Assembly (NCBI GenBank): GCA_900549645.1
Contig: URPD01000008.1
Span: 1-49,813 of the forward strand
Source: an uncultured Eubacteriales bacterium
GTDB taxonomy: Bacteria; Bacillota; Clostridia; Oscillospirales; Oscillospiraceae
Length of the DNA stretch: 49,813 nucleotides
Reading direction: 5' to 3'
Positions 23,937 through 31,782 of the stretch are shown piece by piece (positions within the stretch are counted from its first letter, which is position 1; the number at the start of each line of letters is the position of its first letter). The position numbers and the translations under genes are program-made. Below the pieces are notes generated by a model, which made no database searches, had not been told where the DNA came from, and worked only from the letters and a program-made list of their open reading frames with translations.

Positions 23937-23971
23937 CTCCGCCGGAGCTGTGCAGCCCCGGCGGAGTTTTT
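23937..23971 (+). terminator. Terminator after the alpha/beta hydrolase
   Basis: CTCCGCCGG (23937-23945) pairs with CCGGCGGAG (23958-23966), followed by five T. Confidence 0.9.
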
Positions 23972-24081
23972 ACGCGTTTGTAAAATTTGCGCGTTTGCCC
24001 GCTCAAAGCGCCTGAAGTCATTGACTTTCGGAGTCTTTCCCGCTATAATCCTTTAAAAATATTCTTAAACGGAGGATGCAT

Positions 24082-25896
24082 ATGAAAGAGGTAAAGCCCC
24101 CGAAAAAACCGTTGATGTACTATTACAGTATAGCCCTGATGGTGCTGCTGCTGTTCAACTTCATCGCTGTGCCTTGGATGGCCGAGCGGCAGGTCAAGGA
24201 GGTCGACTACGGCACCTTTATGACCATGACCGAAGAGAAGAACATCAAAGAGGTCGAGATTGAGACCAACCAGATCGTCTTTACCGACAACGACGGCAAT
24301 TACTACAAGACCGGCCGCATGGACGACGACGGCCTTGTCGAGCGTCTGCACGCCTCAGGCGCGGAGTTCTCGCAGGAGATAATCGAGCAGACCTCGCCGT
24401 TTCTCAGCTTCCTGCTGACTTGGGTGCTGCCGATAGTCATCTTCGTCGGCCTCGGCCAGTACATGTATAAAAAGATGATGAGCACTGCCGGCGGCAGCAA
24501 CTCCATGATGTTCGGCATGGGCAAGTCTAACGCCAAGATCTACGTCCAGTCCACGCAGGGCATCCGCTTTGCCGATGTCGCGGGCGAGGACGAGGCGAAG
24601 GAGAACCTTCAGGAGATCGTCAACTACCTGCACGACCCCAGCAAGTATGAGGAGATCGGCGCGTCGATGCCGAAGGGCATCCTGCTCGTCGGCCCTCCGG
24701 GAACCGGTAAAACCATGCTGGCAAAGGCCGTCGCGGGCGAGTCGAACGTCCCGTTCTTCTCGATGTCCGGCTCCGAATTCGTCGAGATGTTCGTCGGCAT
24801 GGGCGCGTCCAAGGTGCGCGACCTGTTCAATCAGGCCAAGGAGAAGGCGCCGTGCATCGTGTTCATCGACGAGATCGACGCCATCGGCCAGAAGCGCAGC
24901 GGCGGCGGCCAGTACGGCGGCAACGACGAGCGCGAGCAGACGCTCAACCAGCTGCTCACCGAAATGGACGGCTTTGACGACAATTCCGGCGTCATCATCC
25001 TCGCCGCTACAAACCGCCCCGAATCCCTCGACCCGGCGCTGACCCGCCCCGGCCGCTTCGACCGGCGCGTCCCCGTCGAGCTGCCCGACCTCAAGGGCCG
25101 CGAGGAAATACTCAAGGTTCACGCGAAGAAAGTCAAGCTCGCGGAGAACGTCGATTTCAACACCGTCGCGCGCATGGCATCCGGCGCATCCGGCGCGGAG
25201 CTTGCGAATATCGTCAACGAGGCCGCTCTGCGCGCCGTGCGCGACGGGCGCAAGTTCGTCACGCAGTCTGACCTTGAGGAGAGCATTGAGGTCGTCATCG
25301 CGGGCTACCAGAAGAAGAACTCCATCCTCACCGACGCCGAGAAGCGCATCGTCGCTTACCACGAGATCGGCCACGCGCTCGTCGCCGCGAAGCAGACCAA
25401 CTCCGCCCCCGTGCAGAAGATCACCATCATCCCCCGCACCTCCGGCGCACTGGGCTACACGATGCAGGTCGAGGAGGGCAACCACTACCTGATGAACAAA
25501 GAGGAGCTGGAGAACAAGATCGCCACTCTCACCGGCGGCCGCGCCGCGGAGGAGGTCGTGTTCGGCTCCATCACCACCGGCGCCTCGAACGATATCGAAC
25601 AGGCCACGAAGCTTGCCCGCGCCATGCTGACCCGCTACGGCATGAGCAAGGATTTCGACATGGTAGCGCTCGAAACCGTGAACAACCAGTACCTCGGCGG
25701 CGACACGTCCCTCGCCTGCTCGCCGGATACTCAAGCGAAGATAGACGCGCTGGTCATCGACCTTGTCACGCGCCAGCATGAAAAGGCCATCGGCATCCTC
25801 AAGGAGAATCGCGCCAAGCTCGACGAGCTGGCCGACTTCCTGTATAGCCGCGAGACCATCACCGGCGAAGAGTTCATGGAAATTCTCAACAAGTAA
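24082..25896 (+). CDS. ftsH: ATP-dependent zinc metalloprotease FtsH
   Basis: This 604-residue membrane AAA+ protease degrades membrane and regulatory proteins. A first membrane helix (about residues 13-32), a small extracytoplasmic loop and a second helix (107-124) are followed by Walker A GPPGTGKT (204-211), Walker B CIVFIDEIDAIG, the SRH segment TRPGRFDR and the zinc site HEIGH (427-431). The more common form at that site is HEAGH. The start at 24082 is preferred over the ATG at 24076 because the latter abuts the GGAGG. It ends soon after the protease domain, without a long C-terminal tail. Confidence 0.95.
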   Translation: MKEVKPPKKPLMYYYSIALMVLLLFNFIAVPWMAERQVKEVDYGTFMTMTEEKNIKEVEIETNQIVFTDNDGNYYKTGRMDDDGLVERLHASGAEFSQEIIEQTSPFLSFLLTWVLPIVIFVGLGQYMYKKMMSTAGGSNSMMFGMGKSNAKIYVQSTQGIRFADVAGEDEAKENLQEIVNYLHDPSKYEEIGASMPKGILLVGPPGTGKTMLAKAVAGESNVPFFSMSGSEFVEMFVGMGASKVRDLFNQAKEKAPCIVFIDEIDAIGQKRSGGGQYGGNDEREQTLNQLLTEMDGFDDNSGVIILAATNRPESLDPALTRPGRFDRRVPVELPDLKGREEILKVHAKKVKLAENVDFNTVARMASGASGAELANIVNEAALRAVRDGRKFVTQSDLEESIEVVIAGYQKKNSILTDAEKRIVAYHEIGHALVAAKQTNSAPVQKITIIPRTSGALGYTMQVEEGNHYLMNKEELENKIATLTGGRAAEEVVFGSITTGASNDIEQATKLARAMLTRYGMSKDFDMVALETVNNQYLGGDTSLACSPDTQAKIDALVIDLVTRQHEKAIGILKENRAKLDELADFLYSRETITGEEFMEILNK

Positions 25897-25910
25897 TTTT
25901 GCGCCTATAA

Positions 25911-25956
25911 ACCAATCCCGCTCGGAAGCTTCCGGGCGGGATTGGTATTTTATTTT
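25911..25956 (+). terminator. Terminator after ftsH
   Basis: ACCAATCCCGC and its complement form a long stem extended by CGGAA/TTCCG, followed by TATTTTATTTT. It overlaps the tail of the convergent SDR gene. Confidence 0.88.
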
Positions 25957-26741
25957 GCGTATATCTTGCCGACGAGCCAGTTCGACGTCTGCCGCGGCAG
26001 CAGCTTCACCAGCACCGCCGCGCCCTTGTAGGCCGCGCCCATGGCGACGAGCGGCCGCGAGCTCTTCTTCAGCGCGTATTTTGCGACGAATTTGCCCGCA
26101 TACTCCGCGCTCATGCCCGTGCGCTCGTCGTGCTCCATGACGGCGACGGAGCGCTCGATGCGCCCGGCGTACACGTCGTCCCCCGCGCCGGACTTTTTGC
26201 GCGCGTCGGTAAAGCCGGAGGCGATGTCACCGGGCATTATCGCACAGACGCTTATGTTGAACGGCTTCACCTCGTTCTGGAGCGCCAGCACGTAGGCGAT
26301 TATCGCGGCCTTGCTCACGGAGTACCAGAGCTGGAACGGGATCGGCACAATGCCCGCGATGCTGCTCATGCACACAATGCGCCCGCCGCCCTGCGCGCGC
26401 ATATGCGGCAGCACCGCGCGGGTGACGTTGTCGGTGCCGAACACATTCAGCTCAAGCTGGGCGTGTGAGTTCTTCGTGTCGGTCAGCTCCGCCGCGCCGG
26501 ATATGCCGAAGCCGGCGTTGTTGACAAGAATGTCTATCCGCCCCTCGCGGCTGATGACCTCGTCTATCGCGGCGCGAACCTGCGCCTCGTCCGTCACGTC
26601 GGCGGTGATATGTACGATGCCGTCCGCCGGCTTCTCGCGGCGGGACAGCTCATATACCGTGCAGCCCGCGTCACGCAGTGCGGCCGCAGCGCAGCGGCCA
26701 ATGCCGCCGCTGCCGCCTGTTACTATCGCAATCTTTTTCAT
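25950..26741 (-). CDS. Short-chain dehydrogenase/reductase
   Basis: The 263-residue protein is a classical SDR: nucleotide-binding TGGSGGIG (residues 8-15), DILVNNAGFG, the catalytic Ser in MSSIAG and the Tyr-x-x-x-Lys in YSVSK. The Arg after the second strand (SRREK) suggests NADP(H). The substrate is not apparent; the group with long C-terminal helices often acts on lipophilic ketones. It follows a phosphoesterase gene by 17 bases and is last in that operon. Confidence 0.88.
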   Translation of the reverse strand: MKKIAIVTGGSGGIGRCAAAALRDAGCTVYELSRREKPADGIVHITADVTDEAQVRAAIDEVISREGRIDILVNNAGFGISGAAELTDTKNSHAQLELNVFGTDNVTRAVLPHMRAQGGGRIVCMSSIAGIVPIPFQLWYSVSKAAIIAYVLALQNEVKPFNISVCAIMPGDIASGFTDARKKSGAGDDVYAGRIERSVAVMEHDERTGMSAEYAGKFVAKYALKKSSRPLVAMGAAYKGAAVLVKLLPRQTSNWLVGKIYAK

Positions 26742-26758
26742 TTTTCAGGCTTCCCAAA

Positions 26759-27349
26759 TCAAATTTCAAGAATATACTTATCCCACGCGTTTATGACAGT
26801 GGTTTCTCCGCACTGGAGCGTACGGGGAATATTCGAACCGTAGTTCATGTGTACATGGCCATGAACATGATACTTCGGCTGGTATTTGTCCAGAAAATCG
26901 TTGAAGCACTCAAAGCCCCGGTGCGCAAAGTCGTCCGCGTCGCCCCAGCCCGCGGCGGGCGCGTGACTGAGCAGGATATCGACGCCACCTGCCTTGGTGA
27001 TCTGCCGCCCCACCTTGCGCAGACGGCGTTCCATCTGCCGCTCAGTGTACTGATGCGGCCCGTGGTTATACACCGGGCAGCCACCCATGCCGAGGATGCG
27101 CAGACCCTTCACGGTCACGAGCTTGTCCTCGATACAGTCACAGCCCTCTGGCGGGGTTCTTTCATAGCGCCCGTCGTGATTGCCGCAGACATACAGCACC
27201 GGCGCGCGCCCCATCGTCACAAGGAAGCTCAGGTATTCGGGCTTCAGGTCCCCGCAGGACAGGATGAGGTCGATGCCGTCCAGCCGCCCCCGCACGTAAT
27301 AGTCCCAGAGGAAGCTGTTCTCATGGTCGGATATCAGCAGCAGCTTCAT
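26759..27349 (-). CDS. Metallophosphoesterase
   Basis: This 196-residue calcineurin-type phosphoesterase has LILSCGDL, LYVCGNHDGRYE, LLSHAPAAG and YHVHGHVHMNYG, the metal-binding blocks in the usual order. The first block reads ISDHENS, so it lacks the usual D-x-H arrangement, which may alter the first metal site. It is cytoplasmic. It overlaps the end of the ParB/BMP fusion gene by ATGA, so the two are coupled and may work together. Confidence 0.85.
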   Translation of the reverse strand: MKLLLISDHENSFLWDYYVRGRLDGIDLILSCGDLKPEYLSFLVTMGRAPVLYVCGNHDGRYERTPPEGCDCIEDKLVTVKGLRILGMGGCPVYNHGPHQYTERQMERRLRKVGRQITKAGGVDILLSHAPAAGWGDADDFAHRGFECFNDFLDKYQPKYHVHGHVHMNYGSNIPRTLQCGETTVINAWDKYILEI

Positions 27350-29304
27350 ACCTGCACCTCCCCCTTATCGGGGATTATCCAATCGCGGTACACGCCCAGC
27401 AGCCGCACGAGAGACTGCGCCATCGGCAGCAGCTCATCGAAGCCGGGGATGCTCCCCTCCACACAGCTGCACAGCCAATCCATATGCAGCATCTCATCCG
27501 CAGATAGCCAGCGTGTGCCGTCGTTTATCACTGCGCCGCTCTGCGCGGTTATCTTCCGGTGGAACGGCATGATAAGCCCCGATGAGATGCCGCGCTTGAG
27601 GATATCCACAAGCTCCGCCATGCTGTCCGGGCAGTTCTCCGTTACGCGGACGTCGATGACGCCGCTGCTCATGCCCCACCAGTAGTTCACGGCCTTGCCG
27701 CTGTTCTTATAGCTCAGCTCGTCCCAGCCGCCGCCGAGGATATTTTCGATTATATGCACATACATCTCGCCCCAGTTCCAGAACGGCGAGCCGATCGGGA
27801 TCAGCGCGCCGCTGCCGTCCACCCGGCACAGCCCCCACGCGTCCTGCGGCTGCTCCGGACTCGGCACGTCGCGGTTTGAGATCATGTCAACACCCAGCGC
27901 CTTCAGCTCGCCTATCGGATCCTCCGACACGCTCGACCAGCGCAGGCATATTTTTATATCGGGATTCGTGAGCAGCGCGCCGAGCGCGAAGGCGTTTATC
28001 CCCGCCGGGACGCCGTAGATGGGGCTGCTTGCGATGTAGCCTATACGTCCGGTTTTCGTCATCGCGCCCGCAACGGCGCCGGAGATGAATTTGCCCTCGT
28101 AGACGCGACTATAATACGTCCTCACGCCGGGAAACGGCATCGAGATGGAGCAGTTGAGAATCTTTATATTCGGATGCTTCACCGCCGCCTTGCGGCAGGC
28201 GGATATGAGCCTTGGGGTAGTCGCAAATATGACCTGCGCGCCGTCCGCCGCAGCGGCGTCCAGCAGCGAGTCCGCGTCGTGCCCGGTGTCCGCGTTATAC
28301 ACCTTCGTCGTGACCTTGTCAGGCATATGCCGTTCGAGGTATTCGCGCCCGCGGTCATGCGACATTATCCACGCGCTCTTCTCCGGAGGCAGCTCGTTCA
28401 CGAACGCGACGTTCAGATGACTCGGCAGGCGGATGCTGTCCACCAGCTTCGTCCATACGCCCTTCGTCTCGACGCTGCTCTCGGTGTTGACCGCGATGGG
28501 CGCAGGTCTGGCCTGCACCTCCACCTCCGGCCAGATGCCGGCAATGGAGCGCTCCAGCTCGGTCTGCGTCATGGCCTTTAGCTCGCCGAAGCTGAACACT
28601 TGCAGGAATATCAGCAGCGCGTCCCCTATCGTCTCCGGAAAGCGGCTGCCCTCGCATTTTTCAAGCGCTGTACGGAACGCGTAATACGCGGCGGAAAAGC
28701 TGCGCCGCTCCGCCTCGCTCCAGATATGGTCGGCGTCGAAGCCGAGCGCCGCCTGAAGCTTGACATACGAGCCGAGGCGGCTGAACGAGAGGATATACAG
28801 GCGGCTGAGCTGATAAAAGCGCATGAATTCGTAGTACAGCCTGACCTCGCGCTCCTGCGACCACGCGGGGATTATCCGCGTGACGACGGCGGGGATACTC
28901 GGCGCGCCGAAGCTCTTCAGCACGCTGACGCGCTTGTTCCCCTCCTGCACGTAGAAACGCCCCATGTACTCACAGCAGCGTATCGGGTCGCGGATGCCCT
29001 CGTCGCTGAGGTTTGCTTCGCACAGGCTTATCCACTTATGCGCAAATTCTGTCCCGTCGCCAAGCAGTGGCATGAAGTTTGCGGCGAAGGCGTTCTGCCT
29101 GCCGCCGGTCTTTGTGCCGACGATGTGCTCGGTCGGGATATTTATCGTGCCAAGCTCCACCCTGCCCGCGGCCATCGACTCGTCGAATATCTCGTCAAGC
29201 ACCTGAGGATAGGGGTACTTCCCCTGTATCAAACATTCCTTGCGGCATTTCTGCCCGGCCTTGAGGGCTACCAGATATTGCTCCACTGCCTCCTGTCTGC
29301 TCAT
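27346..29304 (-). CDS. ParB-like / BMP-type ligand-binding fusion protein, no signal peptide
   Basis: This 652-residue protein joins two parts. Residues about 45-160 resemble the ParB/sulfiredoxin-like N-terminal domain, ending in the key motif FYVQEGNKRVSVLKSFGA. From about residue 310 the sequence is a BMP/PnrA-type solute-binding domain (LNVAFVNELPPEKSAW, IIFATTPR-like VIFATTPRLIS, TKTGRIGYIASSPIYGVPAG, GVDMISNRDV), which normally sits outside the cell and binds nucleosides. No signal peptide or membrane helix is present, so it should be cytoplasmic. The start at 29304 has AAGGAGA upstream. It is coupled to a phosphoesterase gene. I would guess an intracellular ligand sensor, but the function is not known. 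Confidence 0.75.
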   Translation of the reverse strand: MSRQEAVEQYLVALKAGQKCRKECLIQGKYPYPQVLDEIFDESMAAGRVELGTINIPTEHIVGTKTGGRQNAFAANFMPLLGDGTEFAHKWISLCEANLSDEGIRDPIRCCEYMGRFYVQEGNKRVSVLKSFGAPSIPAVVTRIIPAWSQEREVRLYYEFMRFYQLSRLYILSFSRLGSYVKLQAALGFDADHIWSEAERRSFSAAYYAFRTALEKCEGSRFPETIGDALLIFLQVFSFGELKAMTQTELERSIAGIWPEVEVQARPAPIAVNTESSVETKGVWTKLVDSIRLPSHLNVAFVNELPPEKSAWIMSHDRGREYLERHMPDKVTTKVYNADTGHDADSLLDAAAADGAQVIFATTPRLISACRKAAVKHPNIKILNCSISMPFPGVRTYYSRVYEGKFISGAVAGAMTKTGRIGYIASSPIYGVPAGINAFALGALLTNPDIKICLRWSSVSEDPIGELKALGVDMISNRDVPSPEQPQDAWGLCRVDGSGALIPIGSPFWNWGEMYVHIIENILGGGWDELSYKNSGKAVNYWWGMSSGVIDVRVTENCPDSMAELVDILKRGISSGLIMPFHRKITAQSGAVINDGTRWLSADEMLHMDWLCSCVEGSIPGFDELLPMAQSLVRLLGVYRDWIIPDKGEVQV

Positions 29305-29441
29305 GGGCGTTCTCCTTTCCGTCACGGTCTGTGCTTATTCCGGCGCTTTAGTTTTACTATTATTTTCGCCAAAACGCAAGCGTGATTTTCCGCCGCGGGG
29401 CGCGCGGCAAGAAAATTTACCTCCCATTCATTTTTTGACTA

Positions 29442-29475
29442 TTGCATAACACCTACAAAAATGGTATGGTATAAT
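29442..29475 (+). promoter_or_regulatory. Promoter of the P-loop/Nif11-like gene pair
   Basis: An extended -10 box TGGTATAAT ends at 29475, with a weak -35 (TAACAC at 29447-29452, or TTGCAT at 29442-29447 paired with TATGGT). Confidence 0.55.
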
Positions 29476-29504
29476 CACCAACATAGAAATGGAGCGTGAT
29501 CAAC

Positions 29505-29918
29505 TTGGTTAAGATCATCATGGGGCTGAAGGGTTCCGGCAAGACCAAAAAGCTGGTGGAGCTTGTCCGCGGTGCAGTCGCAAACGGCGACGGCGACGTT
29601 GTGTGCATAGAGAAGGAGCGCAAGCTCACCTATGACATTCCCTATCAGGCTCGTCTCATAGACGCATCTGCGTACGACATCGGCACTTATGAATTCTTCA
29701 AGGGCTTTATCTGCGGTATGCACGCCGGCAACTACGATATAACCCATTTTTATATAGACAATTTCTTCAAGCTTGTTGAGGACAAGTCCGAGGATTCCTT
29801 CGCCGCGTTCATCGCATGGCTGGACAAGTTCTCCGCGAAGGAGAACATCGAGTTCGTCCTGAGCTGCTCCGCCGATCCTGAAAAGGCTCCGGAGAGCGTC
29901 AAGCCGTTCATCATCTGA
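29505..29918 (+). CDS. Small P-loop protein (TTG start)
   Basis: This 137-residue protein begins MVKIIMGLKGSGKTKKLVEL, a Walker A (residues 7-14), and has a plausible Walker B region in FYIDNFFKLVED. It looks like a minimal ATP- or nucleotide-binding domain, loosely like thymidine kinase or ATP-binding accessory proteins, but no specific family could be fixed. GGAG lies 10 bases before the TTG at 29505, which I prefer over the GTG at 29496. It is 4 bases from the next gene, so the two are one unit. Confidence 0.75.
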   Translation: MVKIIMGLKGSGKTKKLVELVRGAVANGDGDVVCIEKERKLTYDIPYQARLIDASAYDIGTYEFFKGFICGMHAGNYDITHFYIDNFFKLVEDKSEDSFAAFIAWLDKFSAKENIEFVLSCSADPEKAPESVKPFII

Positions 29919-29922
29919 GCAT

Positions 29923-30237
29923 ATGGCTAAGGAAAACGTCATAGAGTTCTTCGCGCGGTACGATGATGACGAAGCCCTGCGCGAAAGAGTGCATCTGGCG
30001 GAGGAGTATTACCCCGGCAGTCTCGAACTGCGCGAGCCGCTGGTGGAGGCGGTGCTGCTGCCGATCGCGGCAGAGCTTGACCTGCCGTTCACGGTGGGCG
30101 AACTGCGCGCATATGAGACCAAGCTGAAGCTTGAGCGTCAGGCCAAAGAGGAAGTCGGCGAGTTTTCCTACTGGCTGCTTGACCACGGCTGGTCGAACGA
30201 CGAAGCCCGCTTCTGCGGCGAAAACGAAAACAAATAA
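29923..30237 (+). CDS. Nif11-like domain protein
   Basis: This 104-residue protein resembles the Nif11 domain: ENVIEFFARYDDDEALRERV at the start and later IAAELDLPFTVGELRAY. Nif11-like domains occur in nitrogen-fixation accessory proteins and as leader regions of some ribosomal peptides. The C-terminal part is Glu/Lys-rich with a single Cys and no obvious leader cleavage or core peptide, and no modifying enzyme lies nearby, so a RiPP precursor is unlikely. It is co-transcribed with the small P-loop protein. Confidence 0.55.
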   Translation: MAKENVIEFFARYDDDEALRERVHLAEEYYPGSLELREPLVEAVLLPIAAELDLPFTVGELRAYETKLKLERQAKEEVGEFSYWLLDHGWSNDEARFCGENENK

Positions 30238-30238
30238 C

Positions 30239-30272
30239 AAATATCCGCTCTGATAACAGAGCGGATATTTTT
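30239..30272. terminator. Terminator shared by convergent genes
   Basis: ATATCCGCTCTG pairs exactly with its complement around ATAA (30241-30268) and is followed by T on the plus strand and preceded by an A-rich stretch, so it can serve both the Nif11-like gene and the ECF gene. Confidence 0.88.
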
Positions 30273-30822
30273 ACGCTTCCGGATTCTCTTCCGGCAGCGG
30301 TTTTTTGGCTTTGCCGTTCAGGGCGTACTCCATGCCCTTTTTCAGCGGCTTATACAGCACCAGCGTCATCACGAAGTTGCCGCCGCAGTGGATAAGGTCG
30401 AACGGGATGCCGCTGACCCAGTATGACAGCGCCATCGTCCAGCCGCCGATGAACAGATACGGTATCGAGCACAGCGCACCGAATATCAGCCCATGCACCG
30501 CGGCGACTATCGCCCAGACGAGCGCCGAGTCGTTTTTCCGCATCAGTACCGCCGCGATGCCGAGTATCGGCCAGAGATACCAGTAGCAGAACCACCACAT
30601 GGCGAAACCCCAGAAGAAGCCCTCCAGCATTATGAACACCGCAATCGAACACATGCAGCGCCAGCCGAAAAACACGGCGGTCAGGATTATCAGCACCGCC
30701 GTAATGTGCACGTTCGGTATCCCCGACAGCGCGACCTGAAACGCGAACATCAGCGCCCCCATCAATGCGAGGACGCTGATATCCTTTGCGTTCAGCTTAG
30801 TATGTGTCGATGAAGGTCTCAT
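30271..30822 (-). CDS. ECF transporter S component, probably for a corrinoid
   Basis: The 183-residue protein has about six membrane helices and the ECF substrate-binding pattern (ALMGALMFAFQVALSGIPNV, then HITAVLIILTAVFFGW), with the short basic N-terminus typical of S components. Since it follows a cobalamin riboswitch and a DUF4430 gene, vitamin B12 or cobinamide is the likely ligand, by inference from regulation. No energising ATPase or T component is encoded here, so it must share one encoded elsewhere. Its start lies 26 bases inside the DUF4430 gene, a coupled overlap. Confidence 0.8.
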   Translation of the reverse strand: MRPSSTHTKLNAKDISVLALMGALMFAFQVALSGIPNVHITAVLIILTAVFFGWRCMCSIAVFIMLEGFFWGFAMWWFCYWYLWPILGIAAVLMRKNDSALVWAIVAAVHGLIFGALCSIPYLFIGGWTMALSYWVSGIPFDLIHCGGNFVMTLVLYKPLKKGMEYALNGKAKKPLPEENPEA

Positions 30823-31192
30823 AATGCTCGCCGTCAGCGATCATTGTGTCGTCCACGCCGGTCATCAGCATCTCGCCGTCCTTGGTGAAGCACCACCACT
30901 GGTTGAGATTGCTGTCCGCGGTCTCACCGTCAACGGTCGTTACGTAGAGTCCGTACTCGCTCTCGTCGCCGGAGATCAATCCCTCCTGCTCAAGAGCGCC
31001 GCGCAGATTCTCCGAATCCGTACTGATGGTGAAGTCCTTCTGCGTACCGTCCACATGAGTCACCTCGAAGACGATGGTCTTGTCACCGGTGACAGGCTGG
31101 GGTGCGAGGTTCTTGTACGCGACGAATGTGCCGATGACCAGAACAAGCAATACGGCCACGGCAATAATTATGTTTCTTGTTTTTTTGGACAT
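30797..31192 (-). CDS. DUF4430 (transcobalamin-like) membrane-anchored protein
   Basis: The 131-residue protein has an N-terminal membrane anchor (IIIAVAVLLVLVIGTFVAY) and an extracellular domain with the DUF4430 pattern (LRGALEQEGLISGDESEYGL, then VDGETADSNLNQWWCFTKDG). This domain is related to the C-terminal domain of transcobalamin, which fits the cobalamin riboswitch upstream. It could capture or present the corrinoid to the S component encoded next. The start at 31192 follows GGAGAGG; the longer frame to 31228 has no site. Confidence 0.85.
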   Translation of the reverse strand: MSKKTRNIIIAVAVLLVLVIGTFVAYKNLAPQPVTGDKTIVFEVTHVDGTQKDFTISTDSENLRGALEQEGLISGDESEYGLYVTTVDGETADSNLNQWWCFTKDGEMLMTGVDDTMIADGEHYETFIDTY

Positions 31193-31227
31193 ATTATCCT
31201 CTCCTTTCATATTTCGGAAATCGCACA

Positions 31228-31266
31228 AAGAAAAAGAGAGAACAGCGCAGCGGCCGAAGCCACCGC
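31228..31266 (-). terminator. Terminator of the cobalamin riboswitch
   Basis: An 8-bp stem with two G-U pairs (minus strand GCGGTGGC/GCCGCTGC, loop TTCG; arms 31259-31266 and 31247-31254) precedes a U-rich run. It lies between the aptamer and the DUF4430 ribosome site. Confidence 0.7.
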
Positions 31267-31326
31267 GATGCCCACAATTTGACCGGGTTCCGCGGTTCTT
31301 TGTACGACACAGGGCGCAGTTTTACG

Positions 31327-31445
31327 CCCCATCCGGGCAGGTTTTCTGACTTCGGGAGCCTGCGGCTCCGCTTCACAGTGACGGCCTCGCGGGAGAATCA
31401 CACTCCCATTCCCCTGTTAACTGTCTTCGATGAACAAGACAGATC
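31327..31445 (-). ncRNA. Cobalamin riboswitch
   Basis: On the minus strand the aptamer carries the conserved B12-riboswitch blocks in order: GGGAATGGGAGTGTGATTC, a CACTGTGA segment, and the B12 box GTCAGAAAACCTGCC (31336-31350). The L5 region could pair with sequences towards 31280, and a terminator follows, so binding of adenosylcobalamin would turn off the DUF4430-ECF genes. Confidence 0.9.
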
Positions 31446-31469
31446 CCGATCCTATTTGCTTGCGCAGTG

Positions 31470-31498
31470 AGTATAGCACGAAAAAGTGACGTCGGCAA
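31470..31498 (-). promoter_or_regulatory. Promoter of the cobalamin riboswitch transcript
   Basis: TATACT on the minus strand (31470-31475) has TTGCCG 17 bases upstream (31493-31498). That -35 lies within the repeated hairpin at 31486-31520, so the hairpin may influence promoter use. Confidence 0.5.
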
Positions 31499-31768
31499 GA
31501 AAAATTCTTGCCGACGTCACTTCAGCTTGTCAAAAAAGTCTTACACAGACTTTTTTGACAAGCTTTATCCGCCGAGCATTTTGATAATATCAAAATGCTG
31601 CTTTGCTCCAAAAGTCATTGATGCATCAAGACTTTTGGACGGCGGTTTATTGTATTTGAGGCGGGCCTTGCCCCCTCAAGCTCCCCCGCTGCTCTCTTAT
31701 CTGTGCTGGCTGCACATTTTTTTGACAGATTGAGTGACGTCGGCAAGAAAAATTCTTGCCGACGTCAC
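31486..31768. repeat. Multi-hairpin repeat region between two identical palindromes
   Basis: Two identical 35-base hairpins (31486-31520 and 31734-31768; 16-bp arms GTGACGTCGGCAAGAA) flank a run of further inverted repeats: CAGCTTGTCAAAAAAGTC with GACTTTTTTGACAAGCTT (31523-31564), GCATTTTGAT/ATCAAAATGC (31576-31598), and CCAAAAGTC/GACTTTTGG (31608-31638). Part of the inner unit recurs at 49761-49813. The outer hairpins have T runs pointing outward, so each could terminate transcription leaving the element. No protein is encoded. Confidence 0.8.
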
Positions 31769-31782
31769 TTTTTCAGTCATAT

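Noticed and set aside
29923..30237. RiPP precursor peptide with Nif11 leader
   Set aside because: There is no Gly-Gly type cleavage site or Cys/Ser/Thr-rich core, and no modifying enzyme or peptidase-transporter nearby.
31486..31768. CRISPR array or insertion sequence
   Set aside because: The units are palindromes of differing sequence without regular spacers, and no transposase or cas gene is present.
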